Numbered from the stretch's first letter, positions 1 to 10,563 are shown. The stretch is 25,209 nucleotides of DNA from Anthoceros angustus (GCA_010909165.1 MU008242.1:1-25209); one strand, 5' to 3'. Made by a program: numbers and translations. The notes: generated from the sequence alone by a model not told the origin.

Positions 1-2403
1 ACTTTGGAGGAGAATTTCGTTTCAAATCATATGAGTTGGTGCTTGGGAAGGCTAGGGTGCAAGGCCAGGTGGCTTGTGGCAAGGTGAAGAAGAAGGGCGT
101 GAGCAGAGGTGGAAGTCCTGAGCGCCCAAGAGAAAGAGCGGGGAGGAAATTGAGGAAGAAGAGAAGGAGAAGAAGGTTGGGCGCAACCCAACACTTGCCA
201 AGCTCGTGAGGGTGCCTAGGAGGGTGGAGCGTGGCAAGATTGCTAGGAAACCGTGAAGGAAGGGCTCCTAAATTGCTTATGGCGGTGTAAGAGCCCGTGG
301 GGAATTTTGGTGAGCTTTCTCTTGCAGAGCTCGGGTCACTACGGGTTCCACAGTGGGCGTCAACATCATCGCATCCCCAAGCTGAGCCCTTGAAAGCCAG
401 AACTCCCATGTCTTGTGCAGCTCCTTCACTCCCCATGTCTTGTGGCCCTTCAATAGTTTACGCACCCACCATAGGTGGCACCAGGCACTTTGAGTTCAGC
501 CATTACCAATCTTTTTTGGTGCTTGCCTCTTTGCTGTGAGCACGTTTCAAGTAGCATGCTTGGGCGTCGGACGCATCAGCCTCGCTCCCGTTGCGAGGCG
601 CCGTATCTTCACACACCGAACCCTTCAACCTTCATGATCCTTGGCCTGCCTACTACAAAAAAGTTTGACACACAATAAAGGGCTGAGATTACTAAGACTC
701 TGTCGATTAGACTCTAAATTTCAAAATAGGAATCTCCAACCCGGTATGAGCACTCGAGCACTTCCCACATCTGAGGTTTAAATTGAAACCAAAGTCTCTC
801 TCCTATGGAGAGAGAACATTCATTAAATTTCAAAGGCCCCTCTCTCTAGCCGGATCACAAAGCGTTGCAGGACTCTCTCTCCCGTCAGTGTGGTGCAGTC
901 ACGCCAGTGTTAGATTTGCACTTTCATAATTAAATCTCACCACAAATAGTTTCTACCATAAATGAATCTTTTTTCTCGCTGAATGTTTTTGAGTGCATCT
1001 GTTTTGATGGTCACCCTTGCTCTAAAAATTTTCAGACAAATTGGACATCATTTGATCAATCCAAAATTATCTAAACGGAAAAAGTGGACACATGTGGACA
1101 TAAATCCGCGTTACGATTGTTGCATACTTACATGGTACACCAAACCATACTTCAACATCTTCAACTATTGTGAATCATTGTCTCCTTGCGGTGACTCATT
1201 CCTTCCTTTTTCTTTATGCCCGGCTGTGACAATGCATAGGCCTCCATATCATAGTCATTGAAATCCTCTTCTCTGGCGCATGGCTCATCATGTTGCAAGC
1301 TCCTTCAATAACTTCTCCACTTGCCCCATCAACGCTTGTGGAACATGCTGTCTTTTCAGCCTTTGCACTCGCCATCTCCTTTGGCTTGAGTTCCAGGTGA
1401 GCCTCCTAGCAAGCTTTGATGTGTTGCTCTGATCACATTATGCTCTCCTCGATGTCGTTTGTGGCGCATCTCCTTTCAATATTTTCTACCACTTGGAACA
1501 CCTCAACCAATGATAGGTTTCACCATAAGGAATGCCTTGCATCATTTCTCCACTTTGTGGAAGGTATGGTCCCCAAGTCGGGTGTTCGCCCCTCTTCAAA
1601 ATCCTAAGGGGATATTGCTCCTTGAGTTTGCATTTAAGGGTTAGGTGGGGCCTAACTTCATCTGAGTGCGTAGACAAAACTTTGAAGGAGGATTTGGCAC
1701 ACATTGGGGGCCTTTCTCTATCAGGGGATCCACAGGTGGCGTTTGGTCTCCTCTCTTCTTGCTTTGCGCGTCGCCCGGGGTACCTTATTTGCACCATGCG
1801 TCCCTCTTCGGCTTTTCTAGCTAGCCTGAGGGACTTTGACAACCAGGTATGTAGGCGTTGGATGACATCATCGGCCCAAGTACGAGGGGATTTTATAGAA
1901 ATATATCAAAATTTGATTCGATGTTATTGATTTATTAAATAAAATAATAAGGTATATCTATTGTGTACTACCAAAGTGATGAGTACCGCATAGGGTTTCG
2001 TCTGTAGGATGAAGCACTTTGCTTTGCAGCTTAGGGTGGAAGTTTGACAAGGCTTGGCACTTGGATGGGAGAGCTAGAAATGGTTTTGTGTGGAGTCTTG
2101 TTGTAATAGCGGCATGGATGGCTAGCATTACTACTCTGTTGCAAATAAAGTAGCATCTCTCATCGGTGGCACAGGTTGTCAAGGACGGGCTGCTTGGAGC
2201 CTAACGGTGTTGAGAGAAGAGATCGTTGCTCAGGCTCTGGTGACTTGACAAGACCAAAGGCGTGTTGAGAAAAATAGAGCATTGTGAGGTTCCACTTCCC
2301 TTGAGCTCGGGTGAAATGGCAAGACCCAAGGCGATGTCTTTGCTTCCACATCACAATTCGTGGTTGCTTGATGGGGTGTCATTTATATGATATTTTGTTT
2401 CTT
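1..2403. other. Unassigned region
   Basis: No gene is recognised here. Open frames exist on both strands (the longest, about 130 codons, are around 1486-1930), but they overlap one another, lack recognisable domains and look like chance frames. The first 240 bases are purine-rich on the plus strand and would encode Lys/Arg-rich low-complexity sequence. The setting makes decayed transposon sequence likely, but no motif proves it. Confidence 0.5.
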
Positions 2404-2435
2404 GAAGAAGAAGAAGAAGAAGAAGAAGAAGAAGA
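2404..2435 (+). repeat. (GAA)n microsatellite
   Basis: About ten to eleven uninterrupted GAA units are read directly from the sequence. It is a simple trinucleotide repeat between the unassigned left end and the AT-rich stretch. Confidence 0.97.
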
Positions 2436-3220
2436 CTGAGGAGAAAGCGCAACTATACCTAATTTCTTTGCAACTTTCATAATTTAACTCATTCTTGAGT
2501 GTCTCTTTGTCTTAGTTTCTTTACTGATGTTGGTAGGATTCTACAACATCTCTTGCATATTTCCTATGCGATAAAGTTATAGCTTTACAACCATCTTGCG
2601 AGCATCTTCCGTTTTTTGAGAACCCAAACATCGCTCCTGAATATTATTCTAGGCGTCAAGACTTCGTTTTGGTTTCACATTGATCTAATATACTAGTCAT
2701 GAGGTTTCACAAAGCAGCCTATAAGGGGATGCGATTGAGCATAGAATGCAATAGGCAATGCTAGAATATTGGCCTTGAACTAGATTATGGTTACATATTT
2801 AAATTTATATTGTGCATTTCAATCGTAGCCATGGCTCTTGTTACAACAAGTGGGCCCGTATGACTTTTATAGTAGTGGGCTCAGAAATTTTTACATCATC
2901 GAGGCCTTTTTAATAGGTGGACCCATAGGGTTTTTACAAAAGGCAGAGAGTGTTTTACAACAAAGTCCTATAGGACTTTTCAAATCAGTAGCTTAAAGAA
3001 CCCTAACCCTAACAAAACTATATCCTTAATTTCTTTGCAAGTAAAGTTATTGCCTTATAGCCTTTTTTGACTTTCCAAATTTTCTAAGCAATCGGATATC
3101 ACTTGTGAATGACCCTAGAAGTCATGAATGATAAGAGAGATGAGATAAACTTACCATCTACCATATGAAACTAGAAGAAGACAATAAAGGTTAAATGAAG
3201 TCAATAACAAATTCTTCTTC

Positions 3221-3290
3221 TACATGTGAGTACTTCCATATGTATTTGAATTCATTCATATTAGTTTTCTATGATATTCTTCTTTTCTTT
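3221..3290 (+). repeat. 70-bp direct repeat, copy 1
   Basis: This segment is identical, base for base, to 4224-4293, starting TACATGTGAGTACTTCC and ending TTCTTCTTTTCTTT. The copies lie about 1.0 kb apart in the same orientation. A weaker echo (GTGAGTACTTCCATAT) occurs near 4131. Confidence 0.93.
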
Positions 3291-4223
3291 GCTATGTTCT
3301 AATACCTATTGTAGATCCGAACTCTTCTATTCTACATATCATATAACTAGGAAATATGATAAACATATTTCATAGTTTGGATATTTCATATTTCCAAACA
3401 TACTACGAACTATCATACCATTGAAATATCCAAATATGGAGATAGTGCTACACGTTGGGTAGGGAACTGAATTGCGGCAAAGGTGGTGGACCCTCTCAAC
3501 AACGTAATCTTAATCTTCCCTTTTTCTTTCCTTAATAGGCAACTCTTCAAGATTGCCTTAGGTAATCTATCTCAACCCCACACGCATAGTTAGCTAGGCC
3601 TACCACAGCCAGGGTTGTTGCAACTACGACTTAAAGTCTTAAGTGTTAGAATATCAAGATATACCAAGGATTAGGATATTCTTATATTATACTATAAAGA
3701 GATTATACATGACACCCTGACACTAGCAAAGCTACCTATAAGCTATCTATGCGTCATGTCATAAGCACAATAGAGTCTATCTTGTATAGTCCGGTGGTGA
3801 GACTATTCATCTAATCTAGGAGGCCATTGGCCTTCCTTCTATCCACTAGAGTAGCAAATGCTTGAATCTCTTACATTGAGGAAGAGTTCTATAGGAGAAG
3901 AATGGGCATACAACAAGTAACAAGAAGTTTTTACACTCGGCAATATCATATCGTGGAAAAATCAAATGTCAATATAATACTAACGTCTTCTTCATATAAT
4001 TTTTCACACATAATATCGAGATAAATACAAAATATGAGGGTAGATATCGATAAAAGAGTCACTTTGGATCTATATATGTATGCATTGCTGTGCAGCAAAT
4101 ATATTTGGGAATGATGACTTCACACCAAGAGTGAGTACTTCCATATATGATTTATTTAGATTAGATTTTGTGTAATTTTTCTATTTTTTCTTTTTTGTTT
4201 CATGTATATTATCTGGGTTTGGG

Positions 4224-4293
4224 TACATGTGAGTACTTCCATATGTATTTGAATTCATTCATATTAGTTTTCTATGATATTCTTCTTTTCTTT
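4224..4293 (+). repeat. 70-bp direct repeat, copy 2
   Basis: Second copy of the segment at 3221-3290, identical over all 70 bases; flanking sequence diverges at once on both sides. Possible origins are a segmental duplication, the ends of a small non-autonomous element, or two dispersed copies. Confidence 0.93.
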
Positions 4294-5019
4294 CTTCTTT
4301 ATGGAATCGAGTACTTACAAATAAAATCTTTTGAATAGACTTGCAAGCATGAGAGCTACCAAGAGAAGAGTGACATTGCAAATGCAACAAAAAGACATTT
4401 TAGCCACAGAGGCTAACAAGCTAATCACTCACAAGGCGCTAGTGAATGGGCCACTAGCCATTTTCGAGTGAAGGTCTCTGGCAACCATCAAGCGAGTCAT
4501 CAAGAAAGAACGTATTATCCAGTGTCAAACAACACGACTTAGAACGTAGACGCTTGCGACCTTGTGCATCTCCGAAGTTGAAAAAGTTGTATGATTGGTT
4601 TGTGGCGGAGAAGGAGCCGCAAAGATGCTGAAATATGTAAACAGCGAAAATTTTCTATGAGCAATTACCCAGTGCGGAACAGACGGGCTCTCATATTTTC
4701 AAATGGGTGGGCCTTAGGATTCAAGCGTAGACATGGTATAGCATGACATGTAAAGCGTGAAAACCTCGGCTTAACCCGCTTAAGTTCAAAGAGCTCAAAT
4801 TGAGACTTCTTAGATACGTATAGAAGACGATCTCTTTTTGTTCTCATGAGATTCTTTAAGACTATTTTGGGCAGTTTTGTTCCCATCATAATTTTGCATA
4901 TGGTATAATTTTTTTATTTAAAAATTGGAAAAAAAAACAAAGCAACCCTACTATGCTGTACCTATTTCGATGCCAGCTCTAGACAATTCAAATGATCCTT
5001 TGTCTTCTTTTTGGGCGAA

Positions 5020-5254
5020 GCTTGAGCTCCGATTGGCATGCACCAAGCTAAGGCTCGATCAAAACTACCTCCGTCGGTGTCCCCACGATCATATCACGCC
5101 AGCTCGGCCAATTTCGGTGGGTCAGTAGATTGCGGCCTAGTCATATGCATGACTAGGCCGCAAGTCTAGCTTGCAATTGGTCTCATAATCTTAGTCGATC
5201 GAGCCATCCATAATTGATGATTTTGTGCCCGACGGTGCTAAGCGGAGCTAAAGC
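5020..5254. repeat. Foldback (MITE-like) inverted-repeat region
   Basis: Three nested inverted matches share roughly one centre. 5020-5031 pairs with 5243-5254 (11 of 12), 5052-5060 pairs with 5197-5205 (9 of 9), and 5130-5163 forms a strong central hairpin. This symmetry over about 235 bp is typical of foldback or MITE-type non-autonomous DNA elements. No target-site duplication was identified, so the class is an inference. Confidence 0.55.
5130..5163. repeat. 15-bp-stem perfect hairpin
   Basis: TTGCGGCCTAGTCAT is followed by a 4-base loop (ATGC) and its exact reverse complement ATGACTAGGCCGCAA. All 15 pairs match. It sits near the centre of the larger foldback region. Confidence 0.95.
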
Positions 5255-5303
5255 ATAAAAAGAAAAAGCCAAAATTTCAAGGTGTTTAAATTGATATACC
5301 AGA

Positions 5304-5612
5304 TAGTATTATGGTGTTATTTCACGGACCATCGAGACGTTCCCTTGAGCGAGAGCAGAAAGCAAGGGGTGGAGGAGAGGGATGAGGGAGCTCAGTCTGA
5401 GACGAGGAGGCTAGGGAGAAGTGAAGGAGGATGGAGCTCTTGCTACCTTGTAGGATTGAGTTAGGGTAGGGGCGCGCCCGACCGGATGCGCCTCAACATG
5501 TTTTCCCTCACCGGCATATCGAGATTTTTCAGACGAACCACAAACCAGTCCACATCCACAACTCTACAGCAACTCTGTGAACTTCACGAACTAGGGACCA
5601 ATCCATACACAC
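5304..5612 (+). repeat. Dispersed repeat R, copy R1
   Basis: This segment is a close match to the reverse complement of 17853-18148, with small indels throughout. Shared landmarks include TAGTATTATGGTGTTATTTC at one end, the block CTCACCGGCATATCGAGATT, and CAATCCATACACAC at the other end, after which the copies diverge. It carries no recognised coding motif. R1 ends in unassigned sequence; R2 ends next to a copia fragment. Confidence 0.88.
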
Positions 5613-6199
5613 AGCCCTATAGCAACATGATGAAAATCATGCTAAGCTCTAAGCATAAAAGAAGCGTGAAAAGTTTGGGACTACCGGTGTCCCGAGTATG
5701 AGCTTGTCCCGGGGCAACTCCACCAATCTTAGCTGTGAGGACTATGGGGCCTTGTCCCATAGACGATCCATGATCCTGGGGCTGTCCCATGTCCCAAAGT
5801 AGAACGATCCGGCAGTCCAGCGTAGGCCTTATCCCAATTTGGGGGTATCCCAGCGATCTTGCTATGGGGCTGCCATGTCCCATGGTGGGGCGATCTGAAT
5901 TGCGACTCACTCCCTGTTGCCCACTTATCGTCACTCGATTCGGTTGAGCTCTGAATGGGGCCAAAGTTTGGCCGATCCAGTATGAGTCCACCACAAAGGT
6001 CCTTGCAAGAACAAAATATCTTTGGAGAGCATACTGCTCCTAAAATAAAGAGATCAACTGCGCAATGGCGGGAATCACGAGATTTCTTGAGATTTCTTGG
6101 CCAGCCAGTTTCTGTTGGTGGGAGCACATGTAAATTGAGCCTTGGCGTAGCCTTAGGAAGCACGCGTGAGCAAAAAACACCTGAGATCGATCGATCTTG
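5613..6199. other. Unassigned stretch with TGTCCC-rich block
   Basis: No gene is recognised. Open frames occur on both strands (for example 5729-6325 minus and 5955-6599 plus), but neither shows a domain in this part. Low-complexity TGTCCC/ATCCC motifs between 5688 and 5881 shape the apparent protein. The stretch may be the downstream continuation of the gypsy element or an insertion in it. Confidence 0.45.
5688..5881 (+). repeat. Clustered TGTCCC motif, degenerate repeat
   Basis: TGTCCC occurs at 5688, 5704, 5753, 5783, 5790 and 5876, with related TATCCC at about 5830 and 5846, all within 200 bp. 5742-5748 (CTATGGG) and 5756-5762 (CCCATAG) form a 7-bp hairpin. The spacing is irregular, so this is a decayed repeat or biased sequence rather than a clean tandem array. 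Confidence 0.65.
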
Positions 6200-6640
6200 G
6201 ATTTCCAGTTGCAAGGGTTCACAAAGTGCTTTCCTCCCTAGCAGCAGCGCGCTCGAGCCTGATTTCGAAGACACCTCATTCCTTGCCCCAGTCCGGGTGC
6301 AATTGGTTGTAGCCGGAGTATCCATCCAAGAAGGAGTAAGTACTCGATCACCTTACCTGTCGATGTCGCCGTCCACGAAGGGCATGAAATGGTCCTTCTC
6401 ATTGGCGGCGTTGAGTTTCCTCCAATCCTGGCGGAACGGATCGCCCTTGTTTCTTGGGCACGATGACAATGGGTGCTACCCATTCGCTGTTCACGATTGG
6501 AAAGATGATGTCCGCCTCCAAATATTTGTCGAGACCTCCTTGACCTTGTGTTTGGGATTCATTTTATCATCGAATCGAGCGAGGCAGCTCTTGGCTTAGT
6601 CTATCCGGTATTCGCCTTATTTGAATGCCTTTCATATCCG
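6200..6640 (-). pseudogene. Ty3/gypsy reverse transcriptase fragment
   Basis: This is the N-terminal half of a gypsy reverse transcriptase, the enzyme that copies element RNA into DNA. Reading down the minus strand, with frame changes, one sees EVFAFKVTDMKGI (about 6640), NPKHKV, YLEADIIFPIVNSEWVAPI, VPKKQG, DWRKLNAANEKDHF and finally DGYSGYNQ near 6310. These are the classic blocks before the catalytic YxDD box, which is not found. Several frameshifts make it non-functional as read. Some shifts may be sequencing errors, but loss of everything after DGYSGYNQ points to real truncation. Confidence 0.85.
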
Positions 6641-7129
6641 TGACCTTGAAAGCAAACACCTCTCGCTAAATTCCCCAACAAGCGTGAGGTCTCACTTCAA
6701 CTCCGGCATACCTTGCGAATTTTAAGTGCCGGGCGGACCTCCACGTCTTCCACATCGTCGATTAGTAGTCCCTTTCCCTCGCTCGCTCGCCCAAAGCCAT
6801 CATCCTCCATCCGAGGTTCATCCTCCGCATCCCCACTCTCGGAAAAGCTTTGCAGGGTGGCCGGGTCACTTCTTGAGGTCCTCCACCTCCTCGTTGGTGG
6901 GTCTCCTCCCTTGCCCTCGTCCTCCACAGCTGCGCGGCCTCTCGGAAACAATTGAAAACCTCCGCTCCAAAAGCGTCCCTCCGGTAGTCCATCTCTTCTT
7001 CGGACCACGAGATTTTTGGGAAGGGGTAGGCGTCATCCGTATCCTCGCGTTCATCGTTCCCATTGTCCTTGGCGGAAGTGTACCCCTCTGTGGTGCTTAC
7101 GGTTTCCCCGCAGTATGTGTCCTTGCTCC
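6641..7129 (-). pseudogene. Gypsy PR-RT linker, acidic
   Basis: The same minus-strand frame that carries the protease end continues as an acidic stretch (DEREDTDDAYPFPKISWSEE) with no enzyme motif, then reaches the start of RT in a different frame. It lies between PR and RT of element C and is best read as linker polyprotein sequence; function is unknown. Confidence 0.6.
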
Positions 7130-7460
7130 AGGTGATCGCTACTCGCCCTTCCCTTACCTTCGGATTCCAGTCGACTGGTTTGAAGTGGATCTCCTTCCTT
7201 CCGAAGTGTAGTTTTATGCGGCGAGTCGGCCGGACGCTAGCGATACCGTACCCCGGAGGTCCGGGCTTGATGACCATGAAGTCAATGTGTAGGGTGCCCA
7301 CCTTTGGTTGCTTGGACTCGGGACAACTCCCCGGTCTTTGGCGTGACATGTCCGCCATCACACGAGGGTTTTGGTGGATGGCTCAAATGTCTTGTGAACC
7401 CCAACCGCCTTGATGTGGCCTCCGTGATGAGGTTGACTCACCATGTCTAGGGAGTGCGTT
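7130..7460 (-). pseudogene. Ty3/gypsy aspartic protease, C-terminal part
   Basis: On the minus strand from about 7380, the protein reads MADMSRQRP, then VGTLHIDFMVIKPGPPGYGI, then RPTRRIKLHFGRKEIHF. This resembles the second half of the retropepsin domain of plant gypsy elements: the 'RMADQS..P.G' strand, 'V.G..F..DF.VL', and a 'Y..LLGRPWL' turn that is altered here. The catalytic D-S/T-G triplet, expected upstream, is not seen in a clear frame. Placement between gag and RT supports the call. Confidence 0.68.
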
Positions 7461-8049
7461 TTTATCAACGCGATTTCTACAGACCACAACCGAGGTATGA
7501 GATACCACTCTTACCTCCGTTCTTGGCCTTACAACCCAGCGGCGTTTGGCGTGGTTGTGTCTCCTGAGCCCTCCGGACTTCCTGCCCGATTGTCTCTTGT
7601 CTTGTTTGAGTGACACGGTGTTGTTGGTCCATCATCAAGTCGACCACCTTGAGGCGTGGCCCAGGTGGCGTGTCGCCGTGATTCTTCTAGCGCTCCGCCA
7701 CCGTTCCGCGTTGGCCGGCCCCCCTCCTATCGGATCTCCTCCTGAAGCATCTCCGTCACTTCACGAACCACATCCGGTGGAAACTGGGGTGTTGCCTCGG
7801 GTGGGTCCGTTCCTTCTGCTATCGCTTCAGGGGTTTTCTTCTCGGCCGTTTCCTCTGACAGAGCTGCCCGCTTCATCTTGCCTTCTTTGACTGGCTCTCC
7901 CTCCCTCGCGAGAGTCCCGTCCTCCGTATCGGTGGTACTCTCTCCATTCTTCTTCCTCTTTAACTGTCTTCTCTCCTTTCGCTCCTTCCGGCTTTGGACA
8001 CCTCTAATACCTCCAGGGGCCACCTTCTCCTCCTCTTAGATCCACTTTG
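7461..8049 (-). pseudogene. Gypsy gag tail, charged spacer
   Basis: A 98-codon minus-strand frame (8023-7727) is very rich in Lys, Arg and Glu (RKERKERRQLKRKK and similar) and is followed by Arg-rich sequence to about 7460. No folded domain is recognised. Between a gag zinc knuckle and protease, such charged low-complexity sequence is usual in plant gypsy gag polyproteins. Confidence 0.5.
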
Positions 8050-8690
8050 TGCTACTCCGCCCCAAGTTTCCCGGTGCCTCTTCCCACTCCTGTGCCATCT
8101 TCAATCATGCACCAGGCGGTCTTAGGGAGAGGGGCGTGAGTGGTCGTGGCTCCTCGGTAGGGGTGGCGTGGCGCACCGTCCTCGGCGAGGTTCGAACTCT
8201 TGCAGCCATGTGTCTGCACAGCAATCTCCACACAGGCGTTCAAAATCCCGTTACCTTGCAGTGGGGTATGGGCACGCATTGGAGTAGTGCCACAGGTTCC
8301 CACATTCCAGTGAGACCACCGCCGGAGAATTCCGGAGGGCTCTGATCTTTGCATGGTCGATGCATGGATGGTCCGGGCCGTGGGGTACATCGTCTTGGGA
8401 TACTGGCCCCAGTGCTTCCTGCGGCAATGCTCCTCCCCGCCTCCTCGGACTCCTCCCGTGGCGTACTCCACTTGGTTTACAGGTGCGGAGGATTAGCCTT
8501 GATTGCCCATCTTTGGTGGCACACGCACACCATAGATGAGTCCAGAACCGTGGTGGCCGCCTTCCGCGTTCTCTCCTTCACGGTTGATTGTCAAATTCTT
8601 CCACCCTCTTCATTACCGTTCATCTTCCCTAAAGTGGTATCGCCTCTGCCGAACCTGACAAAGCGCATGAGGAGCACAAGAGAATAATAC
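8050..8690 (-). pseudogene. Gypsy gag with degenerate zinc knuckle
   Basis: On the minus strand at 8272-8313 the sequence reads S-L-E-C-GNLW-H-YSNA-C, a CCHC knuckle (C-x2-C-x4-H-x4-C) in which the first Cys is Ser. The knuckle normally binds element RNA in the capsid precursor. The rest of the frame has no clear domain, and the gag start is not visible. It lies directly upstream of the charged spacer, protease and RT of element C. Confidence 0.62.
8272..8313 (-). other. CCHC zinc knuckle lacking first Cys
   Basis: The last three zinc ligands and their spacing (C-x4-H-x4-C) are intact; the first expected Cys codon reads TCA (Ser). It marks the gag C-terminus of element C. Confidence 0.7.
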
Positions 8691-9370
8691 ATTAAGATCA
8701 AGAAAGGTATATAAAAGAGTGAGAGTATTGTAACCGTTTTTAAACCTAATAAAGTTATCGATGACCTAACCCTAATGAAGCGTTAATAAAACTAGAGTTA
8801 GGTATGAACTAAATAATAGGTAAAACTAAAAACTATTATCCAATACCCCCGGACCTAACTTTCGGTAGAAAGCAGCTTATGAACGCTATCCAAAACTTGG
8901 GAGAGCGAAACAAAACTGTCTTCTATGGTAGATCCCTCATTTCGGCGATTGCATGCACGCTAGAGCTTGCGGTGGCTATCATGCTAGCGCATGGATCCTG
9001 CTTCCACCTCGAGGCCTTTGCACCATGGAGATCACGAAAGAGGCCAAAACATAACGGAGGAGGCTGAGTGAAAGTGTTGGGCCAATCAGGCGGTGTGGAA
9101 AGAAAGGGCATCTCCTGCTATCATCCGATCTTTGTAGTGAGAGAAGAGGAGCTGGTCATCTTCCAGGCTGCTTGCTTGCTTCCGCTGCCATATGACTCCT
9201 TGGAAGAAAGTAAGTTGATAAGGTGCCCTGATTAAATACTAGTGTTGCTTCATCCGAGCTAGGTGATCTGTGGACACGTGTGGACACGCTAGGGATCAAT
9301 GATTGTCACATGCATGACCTGCAGACTGTGCGTTGAAAGGATGTCCAATCTTTGAGCGTAGGAGCTAAGC
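8691..9370. other. Unassigned; probably 3' end of element A in part
   Basis: No gene is seen. Position 9370 lies just past a polypurine tract on the minus strand, so the 3' LTR of copia element A should begin there and run leftward. The partner LTR is not in the window (its expected side ends at the N and the bacterial segment), so the LTR cannot be delimited. 8700-8860 is AT-rich, with short repeats of CCTAA and ACTAA type. Confidence 0.45.
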
Positions 9371-9383
9371 TCCTCCACCCTCC
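9371..9383 (-). promoter_or_regulatory. Polypurine tract of copia element A
   Basis: The minus strand reads GGAGGGTGGAGGA shortly downstream of the RNase H coding end. In LTR retrotransposons such a tract primes plus-strand DNA synthesis and abuts the 3' LTR. Assignment rests on position and composition. Confidence 0.5.
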
Positions 9384-9439
9384 AGTGTTGGTGATGTGCA
9401 TGCTTGAATCTTTGTCAATCAATGGGGCCTAGGGGTAAT

Positions 9440-10335
9440 ATCTTGATCATGAGCTGCCTTTGGAAGTCCTTTATGGCAGTCGCCACATTGGCTGAAGTAT
9501 GCACATATTGAAGCTTGATTGTCCCCATGTCTGCTGTCTGACGGATAAAGTGAAATTGTATCTCTATGTGTTTAGATCTTGCATGCGAGGAATAGGGTTG
9601 GGTATTAGGGGCTACTGGTTATTTGGTTATACTCTTTCAATAGAGTTGGTCAGTCTCCCAATGAATACCATCTACAAATTGGCGGACCCAAGTGATCTCA
9701 CGGCAGAGGAAAGTGCACCATACTCGGCTTGGGCAGAGGCGGTATTGATAGCTTCTTGCCAACTAAGTGAGCCTTGCAGGAGGACACAATATGCACGACA
9801 ATGGACTTGCAGGAGTCTCGTCTCACCTTGTCGGCATCACGAAAAAGAGGTGAGTACACTGTTGCCATCATGTGAGTACTTGAGGAACATATGTTGAGTT
9901 CCTTCAAATAGCAGTATTCTTTTGTGACCACCCAATGCTTTGGTCGGGGTTTGCAAGAAAGCGGGAAAATGCCAACGACTTGTGAAATATCTGGGCCAGT
10001 CCATCCGGCAAGATAAAGGAGGCCTTAGCGCCTCCCTATAAAGGTACAATTTGCATGGCTGCTTTCTCCGGATCGTAGAAGGCGTCTTCTAATGATTTGT
10101 TGCTTGTAGAAAGCAGTGGGCGTGGATTGGCACCTGTAGATTGAATTTAGTCAACAATTGCCGAATGAAATGGGCGGTGGATACATACATTGGTCATGTT
10201 CGGATCAAAAAGGCGAATCTTAGAGGCGAACTTCAAAGGGCCAACGTCATATCCCACTCTTGAGAAAGTTCATGTTTAATAGAGAGGATACGCTCATCAG
10301 CGGCGAACAAAGTTGTCGTCCATAAAGGCGATGAT
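9440..10335 (-). pseudogene. Copia element A: RT (second half) and RNase H
   Basis: Minus strand, read from 10335 down. The catalytic box appears as F-M-D-D at 10315-10326 (normally YVDD), followed by sequence like the 'LS.EF.MKDLG' block with frame changes. RNase H follows: SAQAEYGALSSAVR (the 'SS.EAEY.AL' block, about 9705-9760), then HARSKHIEIQFHFIR and IKLQYVHTSANVATAI (about 9460-9600), the standard copia C-terminus. Many frameshifts and stops make it inactive. The upstream half of the same RT is at 16938-17500, separated by the insertion of element B. Confidence 0.88.
10331..10335. repeat. Target-site duplication, left copy (ATGAT)
   Basis: ATGAT directly precedes the LTR at 10336 and is repeated directly after the other LTR at 16933-16937. 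This 5-bp length is standard for Ty1/copia integration. Confidence 0.93.
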
Positions 10336-10554
10336 AGTTAGAGATGCATATGCGGGCGTCTTGCATCAAGTAGATGCTTTATTAACAATGAATATGTTTA
10401 GTTCATAGGTGGGCTTATAAAGGATGGTTACGAGGGGTGTGTCCTTTCACTAGCACGCTAGTTAACTAACTACCAACTAAATGAGTCTAGTTTGACTAAT
10501 CCACATTGGGTCGGTCTAGTCGACCTTAACCAACGCAGTGCACTATTTCTAACT
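10336..10554 (-). repeat. 3' LTR of element B
   Basis: 219 bp, nearly identical to 16711-16932. Terminal inverted sequence AGTTAGA...TCTAACT bounds both LTR copies. The ends are AG...CT instead of the usual TG...CA. Confidence 0.95.
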
Positions 10555-10563
10555 CTCCCTCTC
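10555..10563 (-). promoter_or_regulatory. Polypurine tract of element B
   Basis: The minus strand reads GAGAGGGAG immediately before the 3' LTR start (AGTTAGAAATAG). Position and composition fit the primer for plus-strand DNA synthesis. Confidence 0.82.

Larger units (their letters stand above)
2436..5019. other. AT-rich intergenic region, no gene seen
   Basis: This stretch is AT-rich, has many stops in all frames and shows no protein motif. It contains a 70-bp perfect direct repeat (listed separately) and local inverted matches near 3375-3435. A 41-codon plus-strand frame near 4348 has no recognisable similarity. It may be intergenic or the remains of a non-autonomous element. Confidence 0.5.
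6200..8690 (-). mobile_element. Decayed Ty3/gypsy retrotransposon (element C)
   Basis: On the minus strand the order is gag with a CCHC-type knuckle (about 8272-8313), charged spacer, retroviral-type aspartic protease end (about 7130-7460), acidic linker and reverse transcriptase N-terminal half (about 6200-6640). This is the gag-PR-RT order of Ty3/gypsy elements; copia has integrase before RT. Frames shift repeatedly, and RT finger/palm sequence stops being recognisable near 6200, so RNase H and integrase are missing. No LTRs were identified. Confidence 0.83.

Noticed and set aside
1486-1930. Overlapping 118- and 132-codon frames on opposite strands
   Set aside because: No recognisable motif, mutual overlap and no supporting context; likely chance frames.
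3001-3013. CCCTAACCCTAAC, resembling telomere repeat
   Set aside because: Only two units and not the usual plant TTTAGGG form; too short to call an interstitial telomere.
5955-6599. Plus-strand 214-codon frame
   Set aside because: Much of it is antisense to gypsy RT motifs at 6300-6600; no plus-strand domain is seen.
9001-9370. 3' LTR of copia element A
   Set aside because: Expected here from the polypurine tract, but no partner LTR is in the window, so start and end cannot be supported.
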